A DNA stretch of 64,000 nucleotides from Physella acuta (lineage: Eukaryota; Mollusca; Gastropoda; Physidae). Below, in pieces: positions 37,206 to 48,352 of the stretch (its first letter is position 1; every line of letters starts with the position of its first letter). The translations under genes were made by a program, and so were the position numbers. The DNA is taken from contig NW_026732377.1 of assembly GCF_028476545.1 (NCBI RefSeq), positions 62,001-126,000 on the forward strand, in the 5' to 3' direction. The notes beneath the pieces are model-generated. The model worked only from the letters and a program-made list of their open reading frames with translations, had not been told where the DNA came from and searched no databases.

Positions 37206-38030
37206 ACTGCTAAAAACACAACACTAGTTGGTGCAACTACAAAACTGTAATAATTTTGTGCTTGATACAAATAAAGTATGTTGTTGCATACCCTTCTTTT
37301 CAATTCATTATGTGTAAACGGGGAAAAACTTATTTTTATTTTCAATGTTCACATTGTAAAAAAACTTAAGTCAATTACTCCGCCATTTTGACATGCGCAG
37401 TACATCCATTCATTACACATTTAAACATGAGCTGTACTCGATATCTAGAACAGACGCTAATCATTTATAAACTGGGCTCTTTTAGAAACTCTTTAATCCG
37501 TTTCAAGTATACATTTCTATTCCTGGCTTATTTAAAAATGGTAGCACAAAGCAACTCAGTATGCAGACGTGGGTGTATTAAAAAAACAGCAGACGACAGT
37601 ACTGGATATAAAAATATATTGCTCACCGTCTAAAGAGTCAGGGTGAAGCACGCGCTTCATTAATGAGTGGCTTGGTGAGATCATTGGCGCATTTGATCGT
37701 TCGACTTTCAGGGAGGGGAAGACTTAACTGTGTCAGTCATTGACGCATTAAAAAATGTGGACGCTGTGGTGTAGAAGTAGGGGGGTGAGGAATGGTGGGG
37801 GGATATGGACAAGGGTATCCTACTTGTATTGAAATACTAACGGGAATTACCGATCAGAAGATTTCGAGTTGTTGTTCTATTAGGTAAAGGCTTTGCATTA
37901 TACGAAACGTGGGCTGTTGCCTAGGCAACGGTTTGAAGTGAAATGTTATCTCTAATAATAATGTAGAGCTAAGGATACTTGAGAGCCTCATTATAATATG
38001 ACATCACCGTCTATAAATAACTATTCAAAT
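37206..38030. other. No gene seen
   Basis: Ordinary sequence between a MITE and a tandem repeat. A short plus frame at 37388-37633 lacks any supporting signature. Confidence 0.4.
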
Positions 38031-38335
38031 ATTGTTTCAGCTATAAGCGTTTATAACACTCAATTCGTGTTAGCTACAAGTACATTTTCAAATGTTGTAT
38101 CAGCTATAAGCGAATATAACACACCTTTTATGTAAGCCATATAAATACCTTACCAAAAATTGTATCATCTACACGTGTATATAAAACCCAATACATGTAT
38201 GTTATAAATACCTGTTCAAATATTGTATCATTTATAAGCGAATGTAACAAGTAAGGTAAGCTATAAATTAAAATACATTTTCAAATATTGTATCATCTAC
38301 ACGAGTATATAACAATATATCCGCGCATGCTATAA
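38030..38335. repeat. Degenerate ~65-bp tandem repeat
   Basis: About five drifted units sharing TTTCAAATATTGTATCA, CTATAAGCG and TATAACA. Confidence 0.6.
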
Positions 38336-38903
38336 ATACCGAAAATATCACTCCACTAGTCGAAACCTCCTAAATTTGAAATGCGTTACAGATGAAAAAC
38401 TTACGGAAATCTTTAAAATAAATATATCCGAATGTACGTTATTCCTCACCACTGCAAGAACACAAACAAACACACAGGTCTACCTAGACACAATGTGTCG
38501 TCTGCCTCTGCTCCTGCGACCCACCTGTTGGCAGACGACGGAAAACAAGGGGAGATCAATACCGCCAGTTCAACAATCAACGGAATGTAGTTTTTTTTTT
38601 TACCAAGTGACGCCATGAAATGACGCGTCTCTCGCTTACACGCGCGGCCAACAACAAATAGGCCAGTAACAAGTGGCTACTGACGTCACGCATAATCTAG
38701 CAGATATACTGATATTGCCGTGAAATGTTAGTGTATTCATACCGATACATATATAAATAAATGAATGTATATATATATATATATATATACAAGATTACCC
38801 GGGCGCCCGCGCCTATAGCCATGACGGACTGACACACTACCTAGCTGCTTATATTATAGATATATATATGATTTATGGTTTATATGATAAAAAGGCAGAT
38901 AAG
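38336..38903. other. No gene seen
   Basis: Mixed sequence with a short AT run at 38767-38788 and no feature I can support. Confidence 0.4.
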
Positions 38904-39093
38904 CAGTGTTTCTTCCAGACATTTTTCTCCGGGCAAGCACTTGAAATTTCCGGGGGGGGGGGGGGGGGGGGGGGCTGGACACTATATATTTTCTATATAA
39001 ATTCCATTTCGTTCGGGGGCGGTAGACTTTCTACGGGGGGGGGGGGGGGGGACCCCTCCCCACTACACGAAGAGATGCCTTGGAGAAACTCTG
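38904..39093. mobile_element. Poly-G hAT-type MITE (copy c)
   Basis: Same ends (CAGTGTTTCTTCCAGAC, GAGAAACTCTG). The 8-bp flanks are CAGATAAG and CAAATAAG, one mismatch. Confidence 0.88.
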
Positions 39094-39324
39094 CAAATAA
39101 GCTAATATAAAGACCTCTACGCCAAATCAACACACCAACCCAGCACTTTCTCTTCTATCTAAATATCATCAATCAGAAAACAATCACAAGTTATTTAATA
39201 AGATGCACGACTTAAAGGCTAAGCCAACGTCTACTGATAGAAATATTTTACCAACCACCTTCGGACAAAAAAAAAATCATACAATGACGTAGTCTGGTCG
39301 CCGAGTTCGGATCTTTGTTCGTAC

Positions 39325-39565
39325 ATGTGACTACAGGACGTAGACATTTCACCAACCTGGCTGTAATCGTACTTAAGTTATCGTTTTCACAGGCATACAC
39401 ACACACAAACACACACACACACACAGACATACACGTACAAAATTGCACAACTAACTTTTTCCGGCTTAGGGAGGTATAAAACGTCGAGATTTGTGAAAAT
39501 CTCGAGAGATTTTTGCACAATTACAATACTTCCTCTATAGCCTACTTCTTATACGCTAAAGTAAA
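39325..39565. mobile_element. ACTTTCTCG repeat family, right-end fragment
   Basis: CATTTCACCAACCTGGCTGT, a CA run, AAACGTCGAGATTTGTGAAA and TATACGCTAAAGTAAA match the last third of the family with divergence. Confidence 0.6.
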
Positions 39566-39827
39566 AAGGAAATATTTTAACTTCTGTAACAGTCCGCCAA
39601 CCCTCCCCTCCCCTCTATCCATGCACGTTTCCCAAGCAGCTGAAAAATGTAACACCAAACGGGAGACGACTACGGGAATAAACGTGACGTCAGGTGTTGT
39701 CCCATTGCTCCGGAGTTGTCTCCCCCAACACAGTGACACCAAAAAAAGAAAATGCTAACCTCCACAAGGTAACATCCAAATATGTGCCGGTGTCGCTGGC
39801 TCAGATGTAAACAAAGCTGGGCCTACA

Positions 39828-40115
39828 CAATACACGCACATACACACAAGGACATGCGAACACACACACAGTTTCTCTCTCACACACACAAACACACATT
39901 TACACACATACACACAAGGATACGCGAACACACGCACTTTATCTCTCACTCACACAAACACACACATACACACAAGGACACGTGAACACAGACATTCACA
40001 CACTATATATTTCTCTCTCTCACACACACAGACAGACATGCACACAGACACATACACACAAGTGCACACACACATACACACACACAATCTCTCACACACA
40101 TGCAACTTGGTCTAA
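39828..40115. repeat. CA-rich degenerate microsatellite
   Basis: CACACA runs alternate with AAGGACACGTGAACACA-type units. The open frames are shadows. Confidence 0.85.
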
Positions 40116-40729
40116 ACAAACAGCGAATATTGAACCTTCACACGCTGACTCAAGAACCAAGTCAATTGGTTAGTTTGGAGCTACAAAAAGCAATGCCGAT
40201 ACTCGCCCTCTTCTGTTACGAATACGCACAGCTTTGTTCTAAAGTTTACATGTTTTCTCTATGCATGTCACTCCCACCCCCTTTCCGTGTTAATGTTGTT
40301 TTATTGCTGTAGAGGTTAAAGGGTAAACGCTACCATTCTCGAATATTTTATTTTAGCATTTTTTGTGAATAAAAGATCCCCAAACCTAGCCCTTGTCCTG
40401 GTACTAGTCCGGGTCCTAGACATAATCGTAATCCTAATCCTCTACTAAAAATCGCCATAGCACGAACCCTGACCCTCGTTTCGACCTTTAAAAAAACTTG
40501 GTTTTGAAATTGTATTATCATACTTTCGTTTTTACAAACATCAAATAAAGTACTATTTTTTTGAACGGCATATAATTATAACATCAGTATAGCATATAAT
40601 TATAACACATCAATGATACCTCGGTGATGTTATTTGAAATTGGAAACAGGCGAACAATAAATTACGCAAATTATCAGTTGGAATTGGGAACATTAATAGT
40701 AGGCGTTGTGTACAGAGGATGGAGATGGT
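40116..40729. other. No gene seen
   Basis: AT-rich sequence leading to the left target duplication of the LTR element. Confidence 0.45.
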
Positions 40730-40733
40730 AGTA

Positions 40734-41732
40734 TGTGACCTACTTAGGTCCGGTAATGTTTTATTTTGACATTGTATAATACCTTATATGGATTGATGGT
40801 GCAACTACCGGGGTTTTTCCACTGTCTTATTAAGGGTGTCTAAGACTAAGAAATTTTCCATCAAGATCTGATTGATTGATCCGGATCAGATGACTACCCC
40901 AACCAATGGCTACATGAGTTGAAGATAACCACCCCATAGCTCAGTGGCTAGGATCTCGGCGCGCCACGGCGGCGGCCGAGGTTCGATTACTCGGTGTGAA
41001 ACTGAGTATAGTCTATGGTGTCTAGTGGTTTAGTGGCTTAGAATCTCGGTTTGCAGCCGAGTAGTGTGGGACAGTGGTTAGGAACACCATTAGTGGCCTA
41101 GTGGTAATAACCACATAAGTGTCACACAACAGGAAACACAACCAGCACGAGAACAGTAGCTCAAGTAGCCTTGAGTGATCTGTGAGTCTCCATAGAGACT
41201 TGTCCGCGCAGGCAGTCTACCTTGATCAAACGGTCTATTAAGACCAGGCCGTCCATTTTGTCCGGCAATAGATTCTGACCATTTGAACGTGAGAGAACTT
41301 AAGTCCTGAGTGTGCTATGCTTTCTTAAGTTGTTTTAGTCTTCTAGTATAATATTACTTGTCGCCAAGTGATTCTTGAAGCTATAGCAGTGTTGTGTGAC
41401 CTGTGGCTATTTTTATACAGTGTTAAAATCTGTGATAGTATTTTTTCTTACGCTTTGTAAGTTGGGTTTTGTTATTTTCTAAATTAAATATTTTATCTCG
41501 TTTAACCTAGTGTTCTGCCACAACTGTGTTCGCTTATTAAAGGTTGTATGCAGATTGGATGAGTGTTAACTTCAATAGTATCACTAGTTTTCCCTAGACA
41601 TCAAATCGAGCCCTAGTGTGTTGTTGAGTTAGTGTTCATTCATTTAGGCTGTAAGTCATTTGCATATAACCCCAAAAAAAGAATCCGGGGACGTTCACCA
41701 TCTATCTGGCTGGTAGATAGGTAAACGTTACA
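40734..41732 (+). repeat. 5' LTR
   Basis: 999 bp, TGTGACC..TTACA, almost identical to the 3' LTR. It contains a tRNA-like stretch near 40931-41000. Confidence 0.95.
40931..41000 (+). repeat. tRNA-like module inside the LTR
   Basis: TAGCTCAGTGG (40937-40947) matches the pol III A box consensus. GGTTCGATTAC (40980-40990) resembles the B box and sits at tRNA-like spacing. Further A-box-like pieces (GTGGCTTAGAAT, CAGTGGTTAGGAAC, CTAGTGGTAATAACC) follow to about 41110. The same module is in the 3' LTR at 47274-47340. Cloverleaf pairing is imperfect, so it is not called a tRNA gene. Confidence 0.6.
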
Positions 41733-41735
41733 AAG

Positions 41736-41753
41736 TGGGGTCTCGCCGAGATT
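41736..41753 (+). promoter_or_regulatory. Primer-binding site candidate of the LTR element
   Basis: TGGGGTCTCGCCGAG begins three bases after the left LTR and has the TGG start expected for pairing with a tRNA 3' end. The tRNA is not identified. Confidence 0.55.
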
Positions 41754-41982
41754 TAATCTGTCGTTCCAGTTGTTGGTTATATCAGTTAAACACTAAGTTT
41801 AGTTTGATTTAGTTGTTTTTCTATCCAGTGAAGCCGTGTTATTGAAACGCGCGCAAGGCTAGAGTTATCTAGGTCAAAAGTCAGACGCTTCACGTCCTAG
41901 ATAGGAGGTCAAGCTCATAACACAGCGCTGGGCCGTGTTAATTTAGAGAATCTAGGTTTGTTGTGATTTTGAAGTTAGTGTT

Positions 41983-44900
41983 ATGGAATCTTTTTTGGCT
42001 AATCCCACTGTTGAGGAGATAGAAAAGTTGAGTAGGAAAGTTTTGATTAGTGTTGTTAAGGAATTGAAATTGGATAATTCTGTTACGCAGAAGTCAGAGG
42101 TGTTGAGAGATAAAATTGTTGTTCATTTTATTAATGAAGGTGTATTCGATGAAAGCTTGTTGGCTGGTGTGTTACTCCGCGAGGAGAAACCTCTAGAGAA
42201 GGTAGAATTAGAAGCTAGAATTGCTTTAGAGAAGGAGAAAGTTGCTTTAGAGAAGGCTTTAAAAGAACAGGAATTAGAGGCTAAAATTGCTTTAGATAAG
42301 AGGAGGTTGGAATTAGAATTTGGTCAAGTTAGTGATGTCACTTCTCTGGTAGATCCAAAAAAGTTGTCGGTGGGGCAAGTGATTGCCAAATTTGGGAAAT
42401 TAGTTCCTAAATTTGATGAAACAGATTTGGTCGTTTTCTTTAACTCATTTGAGAGTTTAGCGAAGACATGTGAATGGCCCGAAACTTCCATTACTGCTTT
42501 ATTGAGCTCGGTCCTTACTGGGAAAGCTGCAAAAACATACCAGGCACTCTCTCACGACGTTCAAAATAACTATAGTTTGGTCAAGACTGCCATTTTGAAG
42601 GCCTACGAACTGACGCCCGAGGCCTATCGGATGAAATTCCGAGCACTCCGCAAGTTACCCACTCAATCATATGTGGAATTTCTCTTTGAAAAGGAGAAAA
42701 TATTCTCAAGGTGGCTACACTCTGAGGAAGTTTCTGAGTTTGAGAAACTCAGGTCACTTATCCTAAGGGAAGAATTCCTAACGTCCCTGCCTGAAGACAT
42801 ACGACTTCACATACTGGATAACAAGATAATTGACATCCAGAAGGCTGCTGAGTCGGCTGACACATATATGTTGGTGCATAAGAAACCACCAGTGTCAGGA
42901 AACCGCCTCAACCCCGTGCTTCCCCTTTTTGGCAGCAATCCTCCTGTTGGCCAACACTTGAAGACATTACAGTCCAGAGAGAAACCAAGATCAACTCTCA
43001 ATCGTCGAGCAGTATGCCAGTTCTGCAAAAGACCTGGTCATCTTGTCAAGGACTGTTACAAACGTCGTCAATATAACAGAGAGGTGGTGCGTAGTTCTGC
43101 GCACTATGCTCTATCCCCTCAAGCAGCCAGTTCAGCTATGAACTCTAGAATTCTAAAGGACTCTAACCCTAAGTGTCCGCAAGAAGGTAGTCAAGTCTCC
43201 ACACATTATGTGCAGTCACATTTTGACTGTTCACGCCACCGTCCAGTTTCTTCCGAGTCTACCGATCTCGAGGGATCGAGAAAGGTTGACTTTTCATCTT
43301 TCATTACAGAAGCTATCATTAGCAAACCAGGTGATCCGTTGTCTCAGCGGAATATCACCGTCCTAAGAGACACAGGAGCGTCACAATCACTTCTTTTGAC
43401 GAACACCGGAAGGATTTCCATTATCCAGGGAGTGGGGACAAAATCTACTGTAGTCCCTCTACACAAGTTTGCCCTGAAACATCATCTCGTCGAAGGTGAA
43501 GTCATTTTAGGTGTGATAGATAGTATTCCTGTCCCAGGAGTACACCTACTTCTAGGGAATGACCTTGCGGGAAGCAAAGTATACCCCTGTACGGTTCCAA
43601 ACCCTTTCTCAACAGTTCCAGATAATGATAATGAACTGTATCCTGCATGTGTGGTGACAAGAAGCCAGACCAAACAATTAGCGGACACAACGTCTGAACC
43701 ACACCTACCATCATCGTCAAGAAATTCGACTCCCAAACAGGAGTCTATGCTTCCAGAAAACACAAGCCTGGGCTTACCCCTGAGAATATCTCAGGAAGAC
43801 ATCATTAAAGCTCAACAAGTCGACGCGGAACTCAAAGCAACGGTCGAGAAATCTCTATCATCTGACGATGGGGAATATTTCTCCGAGAACGGCCTCTTCT
43901 TTCGTCGCTCTGTACCAGTGAATGCCTCACCAGCCGAACCATGGTTGGGTAAAAACCAGCTGTGGGTCCCTCCACCTTATCGGCATGAAATACTGAAACT
44001 GGCACATGACCATCAAATGTCAGCGCACCCAGGAGTCACTAAAACGACGGCGAAGATCAAAGAACTGTTTTTTTGGCCCAAAATGAGAAATGATGTGTCG
44101 CGTTACTGCAAAAGTTGCACGAACTGTCAGTTGGCCGGAAAGCCAAACCAGAAAATTCCTAAGGCCCCTTTGAGTCCGATTCCTGTATTAGAAGAACCCT
44201 TTTCTAAAATCGTCATGGACTGTGTAGGTCCCTTGCCTAAAACCAAGGCGGGCAACGAGTACCTACTTACCTTTATGTGTTCAAGTACCCGTTTTCCCGA
44301 GGCGTTCCCCTTACGGAACATTAAGGCAAAGACTGTAGTCAGAGCCATGACCCGGTTCTTCACTACCTTTGGATTACCTAGAATCGTGCAAACAGATCAA
44401 GGCAGCAACTTCACCAGTCACCATTTTCAGGAAGCGCTAGCCAAGCTAGGCGTTACCCACATCACCAGCTCAGCCTACCACCCTCAGTCTCAAGGCGTAC
44501 TTGAGAGGTTCCACCAAACCCTCAAAACCATGCTAAGAACATTCGCTAAAAGTAACACCCAATGGGATGAGACAGTTCCTTGGATTATTTTCGCCGCGAG
44601 GGACTGTGTCCAGGACTCTTTAGGCTACTCTCCTTTTCAACTGGTGTTTGGACATTCTGTCCGTGGTCCCCTAAAGCTGATACACGAACGGTGGACAGGT
44701 ACCAGCGATCATCCAGTGGAAAACTTTGACGATTTTCACGTTCGACTGAAAGCCGTGTGCGAAATGGCTCACAAGAACTTAAGAAAGGCCCAAGTGAGAA
44801 TGAAAGGACTGTATGATAAGAGTTCTCGTAAACGAACATTCAATCCAGGCGACAAAGTTCTTGTGCTGGTGCCTAATCTGAACAATGCGTTATCCTTGAG

Positions 44901-46539
44901 ATATTGTGGACCCTTTACTGTGCATTCAAAATTAAGTGATTTGAACTATGTTGTCAATACGCCTGACAGAAGAAAGAAACAGACAGTGTATCATGTTAAC
45001 TCACTGAAAAAGTATTATGATAATTGTAACAATTTTCATTCCACAGCTAAAATTACTTTACCTGTATGTTCAAATGTTTCTGATGATGTGATACATGATA
45101 AATTGAAACCCCCAAAATTGGTAAATTCTTCCTTTTTAGATAATTTGAATGTCCACCTTATGCATTTGTCCACAGAGGAAAGCCATAAATTGTCTCAATT
45201 ATTTGAGACATTTCCCTCTATTTTTGGGGATGTCCCCAAAGAAGCGAAGGTTCCACCTCATGATGTAGACGTAGGTGACGCAAAACCCATCAAACAACAC
45301 CCCTATAGAGTTAACCCGGAAAAAGCTGTTTTGATAAAAGATGAAATTGATTATATGCTCAAGAATGATATCATTGAGCCCAGTTTCAGCAACTGGAGTT
45401 CCCCATGTCTCCTAGTCCCGAAAGACGGTGGATCTTTCAGGTTTGTGACCGACTTTAGGAAGGTAAATGCGCTCACCAAAGCTGATTCCTATCCATTACC
45501 TCGAATAGAAGACGTTATTGATAAAGTTGGTCAGGCTAAGATAATTTCCAAAATTGATTTACTTTCAGGATACTGGCAAATCCCCTTATCTGACCGTGCA
45601 AAAGAAATATCTGCTTTTGTAACCCCTAATGGTTTTTATAGATACAAACGTATGCCCTTTGGTATGCGAAATGCTGGTCAAACTTTCCAGAGGGTCATTA
45701 ACTCTGTCATTGCTGACATAGACCAATGTGAGGCCTACATAGATGATATAGTTGTATTTTCTAATACTTTTGAAGAACATATTGTGCAGTTGACTAACCT
45801 TTTTAGAAAATTGTCTGAGGTGAATTTTACTGTAAACTTGCATAAAAGTGATTTCTGTAAAGGTTCAATTACCTATTTGGGTTATCAAGTGGGAACGAAC
45901 CAAGTTCGGCCCATTGAAGCTAAAGTAGATGCTATTGTAAAGTTGCCACCTCCCAAAAATTGTAAAGAAATCAAAAAGTTCCTTGGGATGGCTGGTTACT
46001 ATAGGCGGTTCTGTCAAAACTTTTCAGCTGTTGCTGAACCTCTTACAGCCTTATTGAAAAAGGGTGTTGAGTTTGAATGGTCAAATAAATGTCATGAAGT
46101 TTTTTTAACCATTAAGTCATTTTTATCTAATGCTCCTGTTATGGCTGCACCAGATTTCAGCAAGCCCTTTAAACTTGCCATTGATGCTAGCAACTTAGCC
46201 ATTGGCTCAGTCCTATTTCAAGAAGACAACATGGGGATTGACCATCCCATTGCTTTTTTTTCCAGGAAGTTAAATGAGAACCAAAAGAATTACTCTACTA
46301 TTGAAAAAGAAGCTTTAGCTTTGGTTTTGTCCTTACAACATTTTGAAGTCTATGTCTCTTCTTCAACCAATCCAGTCAGAGTGTTTTCTGACCATGATCC
46401 CCTGAAATTTACCTCTAAGTTAGGACAGACAAATCAAAGAATATTGAGATGGTGCTTATATTTCCAAAATTTTAATCTGGAAATTTCACACATTAAGGGT
46501 AGTGATAATGTTGTGGCTGATTGTTTGTCAAGGATGTAA
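41983..46539 (+). CDS. Gag-Pol polyprotein of the Gmr1-like element
   Basis: One 1518-residue frame. In order: an N-terminal region with Glu/Lys-rich coiled-coil-like repeats (about 75-120), a retrotransposon Gag core, a CCHC knuckle (CQFCKRPGHLVKDC, about 344-358), an aspartic protease (LRDTGASQSLL, about 462), the integrase HHCC domain (about 673-715) and DDE core (Asp about 744, Asp about 804, Glu about 840), then reverse transcriptase (FSNWSSPCLLVPK, YIDD about 1251) and RNase H (about 1398-1518, with IDASNLAIGSVL and a final VADCLSRM). A single polyprotein without separate Gag and Pol frames is known in some Gypsy lineages. Confidence 0.95.
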   Translation: MESFLANPTVEEIEKLSRKVLISVVKELKLDNSVTQKSEVLRDKIVVHFINEGVFDESLLAGVLLREEKPLEKVELEARIALEKEKVALEKALKEQELEAKIALDKRRLELEFGQVSDVTSLVDPKKLSVGQVIAKFGKLVPKFDETDLVVFFNSFESLAKTCEWPETSITALLSSVLTGKAAKTYQALSHDVQNNYSLVKTAILKAYELTPEAYRMKFRALRKLPTQSYVEFLFEKEKIFSRWLHSEEVSEFEKLRSLILREEFLTSLPEDIRLHILDNKIIDIQKAAESADTYMLVHKKPPVSGNRLNPVLPLFGSNPPVGQHLKTLQSREKPRSTLNRRAVCQFCKRPGHLVKDCYKRRQYNREVVRSSAHYALSPQAASSAMNSRILKDSNPKCPQEGSQVSTHYVQSHFDCSRHRPVSSESTDLEGSRKVDFSSFITEAIISKPGDPLSQRNITVLRDTGASQSLLLTNTGRISIIQGVGTKSTVVPLHKFALKHHLVEGEVILGVIDSIPVPGVHLLLGNDLAGSKVYPCTVPNPFSTVPDNDNELYPACVVTRSQTKQLADTTSEPHLPSSSRNSTPKQESMLPENTSLGLPLRISQEDIIKAQQVDAELKATVEKSLSSDDGEYFSENGLFFRRSVPVNASPAEPWLGKNQLWVPPPYRHEILKLAHDHQMSAHPGVTKTTAKIKELFFWPKMRNDVSRYCKSCTNCQLAGKPNQKIPKAPLSPIPVLEEPFSKIVMDCVGPLPKTKAGNEYLLTFMCSSTRFPEAFPLRNIKAKTVVRAMTRFFTTFGLPRIVQTDQGSNFTSHHFQEALAKLGVTHITSSAYHPQSQGVLERFHQTLKTMLRTFAKSNTQWDETVPWIIFAARDCVQDSLGYSPFQLVFGHSVRGPLKLIHERWTGTSDHPVENFDDFHVRLKAVCEMAHKNLRKAQVRMKGLYDKSSRKRTFNPGDKVLVLVPNLNNALSLRYCGPFTVHSKLSDLNYVVNTPDRRKKQTVYHVNSLKKYYDNCNNFHSTAKITLPVCSNVSDDVIHDKLKPPKLVNSSFLDNLNVHLMHLSTEESHKLSQLFETFPSIFGDVPKEAKVPPHDVDVGDAKPIKQHPYRVNPEKAVLIKDEIDYMLKNDIIEPSFSNWSSPCLLVPKDGGSFRFVTDFRKVNALTKADSYPLPRIEDVIDKVGQAKIISKIDLLSGYWQIPLSDRAKEISAFVTPNGFYRYKRMPFGMRNAGQTFQRVINSVIADIDQCEAYIDDIVVFSNTFEEHIVQLTNLFRKLSEVNFTVNLHKSDFCKGSITYLGYQVGTNQVRPIEAKVDAIVKLPPPKNCKEIKKFLGMAGYYRRFCQNFSAVAEPLTALLKKGVEFEWSNKCHEVFLTIKSFLSNAPVMAAPDFSKPFKLAIDASNLAIGSVLFQEDNMGIDHPIAFFSRKLNENQKNYSTIEKEALALVLSLQHFEVYVSSSTNPVRVFSDHDPLKFTSKLGQTNQRILRWCLYFQNFNLEISHIKGSDNVVADCLSRM

Positions 46540-47076
46540 AATCTTATTGCACACATTGATCATGTGACATGTTTTGTGGTTCATTAAGACCATACACAGG
46601 TGTTGTGTTTGGGTGACACTCACATGAAAATGAGTGGTATGAGTTTTGAATTTTTCAAAATGTCAATCCTGTTACAAATTTTTTTTATTTTCAGGTGAAC
46701 CTTAATTAAAGGTGGTTTTTAATTATATGTAATCTTCTATGATAATATGTCTCACATGGCTCAGTTGATATTGTAGCTAGTCATTGAAATAAAGGTCTTA
46801 CCCTGGCGGGTTTACCACTTTTAATATCCTCATGGAAATATTGCAATACCCCTTTTTGAGGGATTTTGATGTATAATTATTTTTGGAAGGGTTACTCCCC
46901 TTTCACAAATTGTAAAAGTCTGAGTTACTTACCTTTTTTGTTCAGGGATATTTTCATCTGGTATTAAGGTTTTGATTGCCTACATTTGTAAAGCATTTTT
47001 TTTTATTTCATTGTCAGATTGGTTCCTTATGTATGTTTTTGTGGAACCTATCTGTCACTTCCAAAAAGGGAGGGGA
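46540..47076 (+). other. 3' untranslated part of the LTR element
   Basis: Non-coding sequence between the polyprotein stop and the purine tract. No envelope-like frame is seen. Confidence 0.7.
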
Positions 47077-48075
47077 TGTGACCTACTTAGGTCCAGTAAT
47101 GTTTTATTTTGACATTGTATAATACCTTATATGGATTGATGGTGCAACTACCGGGGTTTTTCCACTGTCTTATTAAGGGTGTCTAAGACTAAGAAATTTT
47201 CCATCAAGATCTGATTGATTGATCCGGATCAGATGACTACCCCAACCAATGACTACATGAGTTGAAGATAACCACCCCATAGCTCAGTGGCTAGGATCTC
47301 GGCGCGCCACGGCGGCGGCCGAGGTTCGATTACTCGGTGTGAAACTGAGTATAGTCTATGGTGTCTAGTGGTTTAGTGGCTTAGAATCTCGGTTTGCAGC
47401 CGAGTAGTGTGGCACAGTGGTTAGGAACACCATTAGTGGCCTAGTGGTAATAACCACATAAGTGTCACACAACAGGAAACACAACCAGCACGAGAACAGT
47501 AGCTCAAGTAGCCTTGAGTGATCTGTGAGTCTCCATAGAGACTTGTCCGCGCAGGCAGTCTACCTTGATCAAACGGTCTATTAAGACCAGGCCGTCCATT
47601 TTGTCCGGCAATAGATTCTGACCATTTGAACGTGAGAGAACTTAAGTCCTGAGTGTGCTATGCTTTCTTAAGTTGTTTTAGTCTTCTAGTATAATATTAC
47701 TTGTCGCCAAGTGATTCTTGAAGCTATAGCAGTGTTGTGTGACCTGTGGCTATTTTTATACAGTGTTAAAATCTGTGATAGTATTTTTTCTTACGCTTTG
47801 TAAGTTGGGTTTTGTTATTTTCTAAATTAAATATTTTATCTCGTTTAACCTAGTGTTCTGCCACAACTGTGTTCGCTTATTAAAGGTTGTATGCAGATTG
47901 GATGAGTGTTAACTTCAATAGTATCACTAGTTTTCCCTAGACATCAAATCGAGCCCTAGTGTGTTGTTGAGTTAGTGTTCATTCATTTAGGCTGTAAGTC
48001 ATTTGCATATAACCCCAAAAAAAGAATCCGGGGACGTTCACCATCTATCTGGCTGGTAGATAGGTAAACGTTACA
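47077..48075 (+). repeat. 3' LTR
   Basis: 999 bp, preceded by the purine tract AAAAAGGGAGGGGA (47063-47076) and followed by the AGTA target duplication. Confidence 0.95.
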
Positions 48076-48135
48076 AGTAATAGTGCAGGTATGTAATCGT
48101 CAAGTATTATTTCAATGTCTGAGGTAGACGCAGGT

Positions 48136-48352
48136 ACGTAAAATAGTCCTAGAAAAGACAGAAACGTTTTAGCCATACAGGATCCGAACCCACAACTCCA
48201 CGTGTGCTTCAGGTTAGAAGTGTAAACACTATGACCAGTTATCTCTACAAATTAGACATTTCATGATCGCCCACTCTCATAACCTATACACGGAAGCAGT
48301 GGAATGACGTTAGGCTAAAACGACTCTGTCTATTTTAGGACTATTTTACTCA
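48136..48352. mobile_element. Foldback element enclosing a tRNA-like sequence
   Basis: Left arm GTAAAATAGTCCTAGAAAAG then ACAGAAACGTTTTAGCC; right arm GGCTAAAACGACTCTGTCTA then TTTTAGGACTATTTTAC. The arms are about 38-40 bp. Between them the minus strand reads GATAACTGGTCATAGTG and TGTGGGTTCGGATCCTGT, which resemble A and B boxes of a tRNA. Anchored elements of both kinds in one unit are unusual. Confidence 0.65.

Larger units (their letters stand above)
40734..48075 (+). mobile_element. LTR retrotransposon, Ty3/Gypsy, Gmr1-like (integrase before reverse transcriptase)
   Basis: A 7342-bp element with two 999-bp LTRs (40734-41732, 47077-48075) that start TG and end CA, flanked by the 4-bp duplication AGTA (40730-40733, 48076-48079). 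By eye the LTRs differ at about three sites, so insertion is recent. It looks whole: one frame spans Gag, protease, integrase, reverse transcriptase and RNase H. A primer-binding candidate follows the left LTR and a polypurine tract precedes the right one. The domain order is that of Ty1/Copia, while the protein motifs are Ty3/Gypsy-like, the combination known from Gmr1 elements. Confidence 0.95.

Noticed and set aside
40931-41000. Functional tRNA gene
   Set aside because: Promoter boxes are present but acceptor and T-arm pairing is imperfect and the stretch lies inside both LTRs.
42807-45843. Minus-strand frames inside the LTR element
   Set aside because: Antisense shadows of the Gag-Pol frame.
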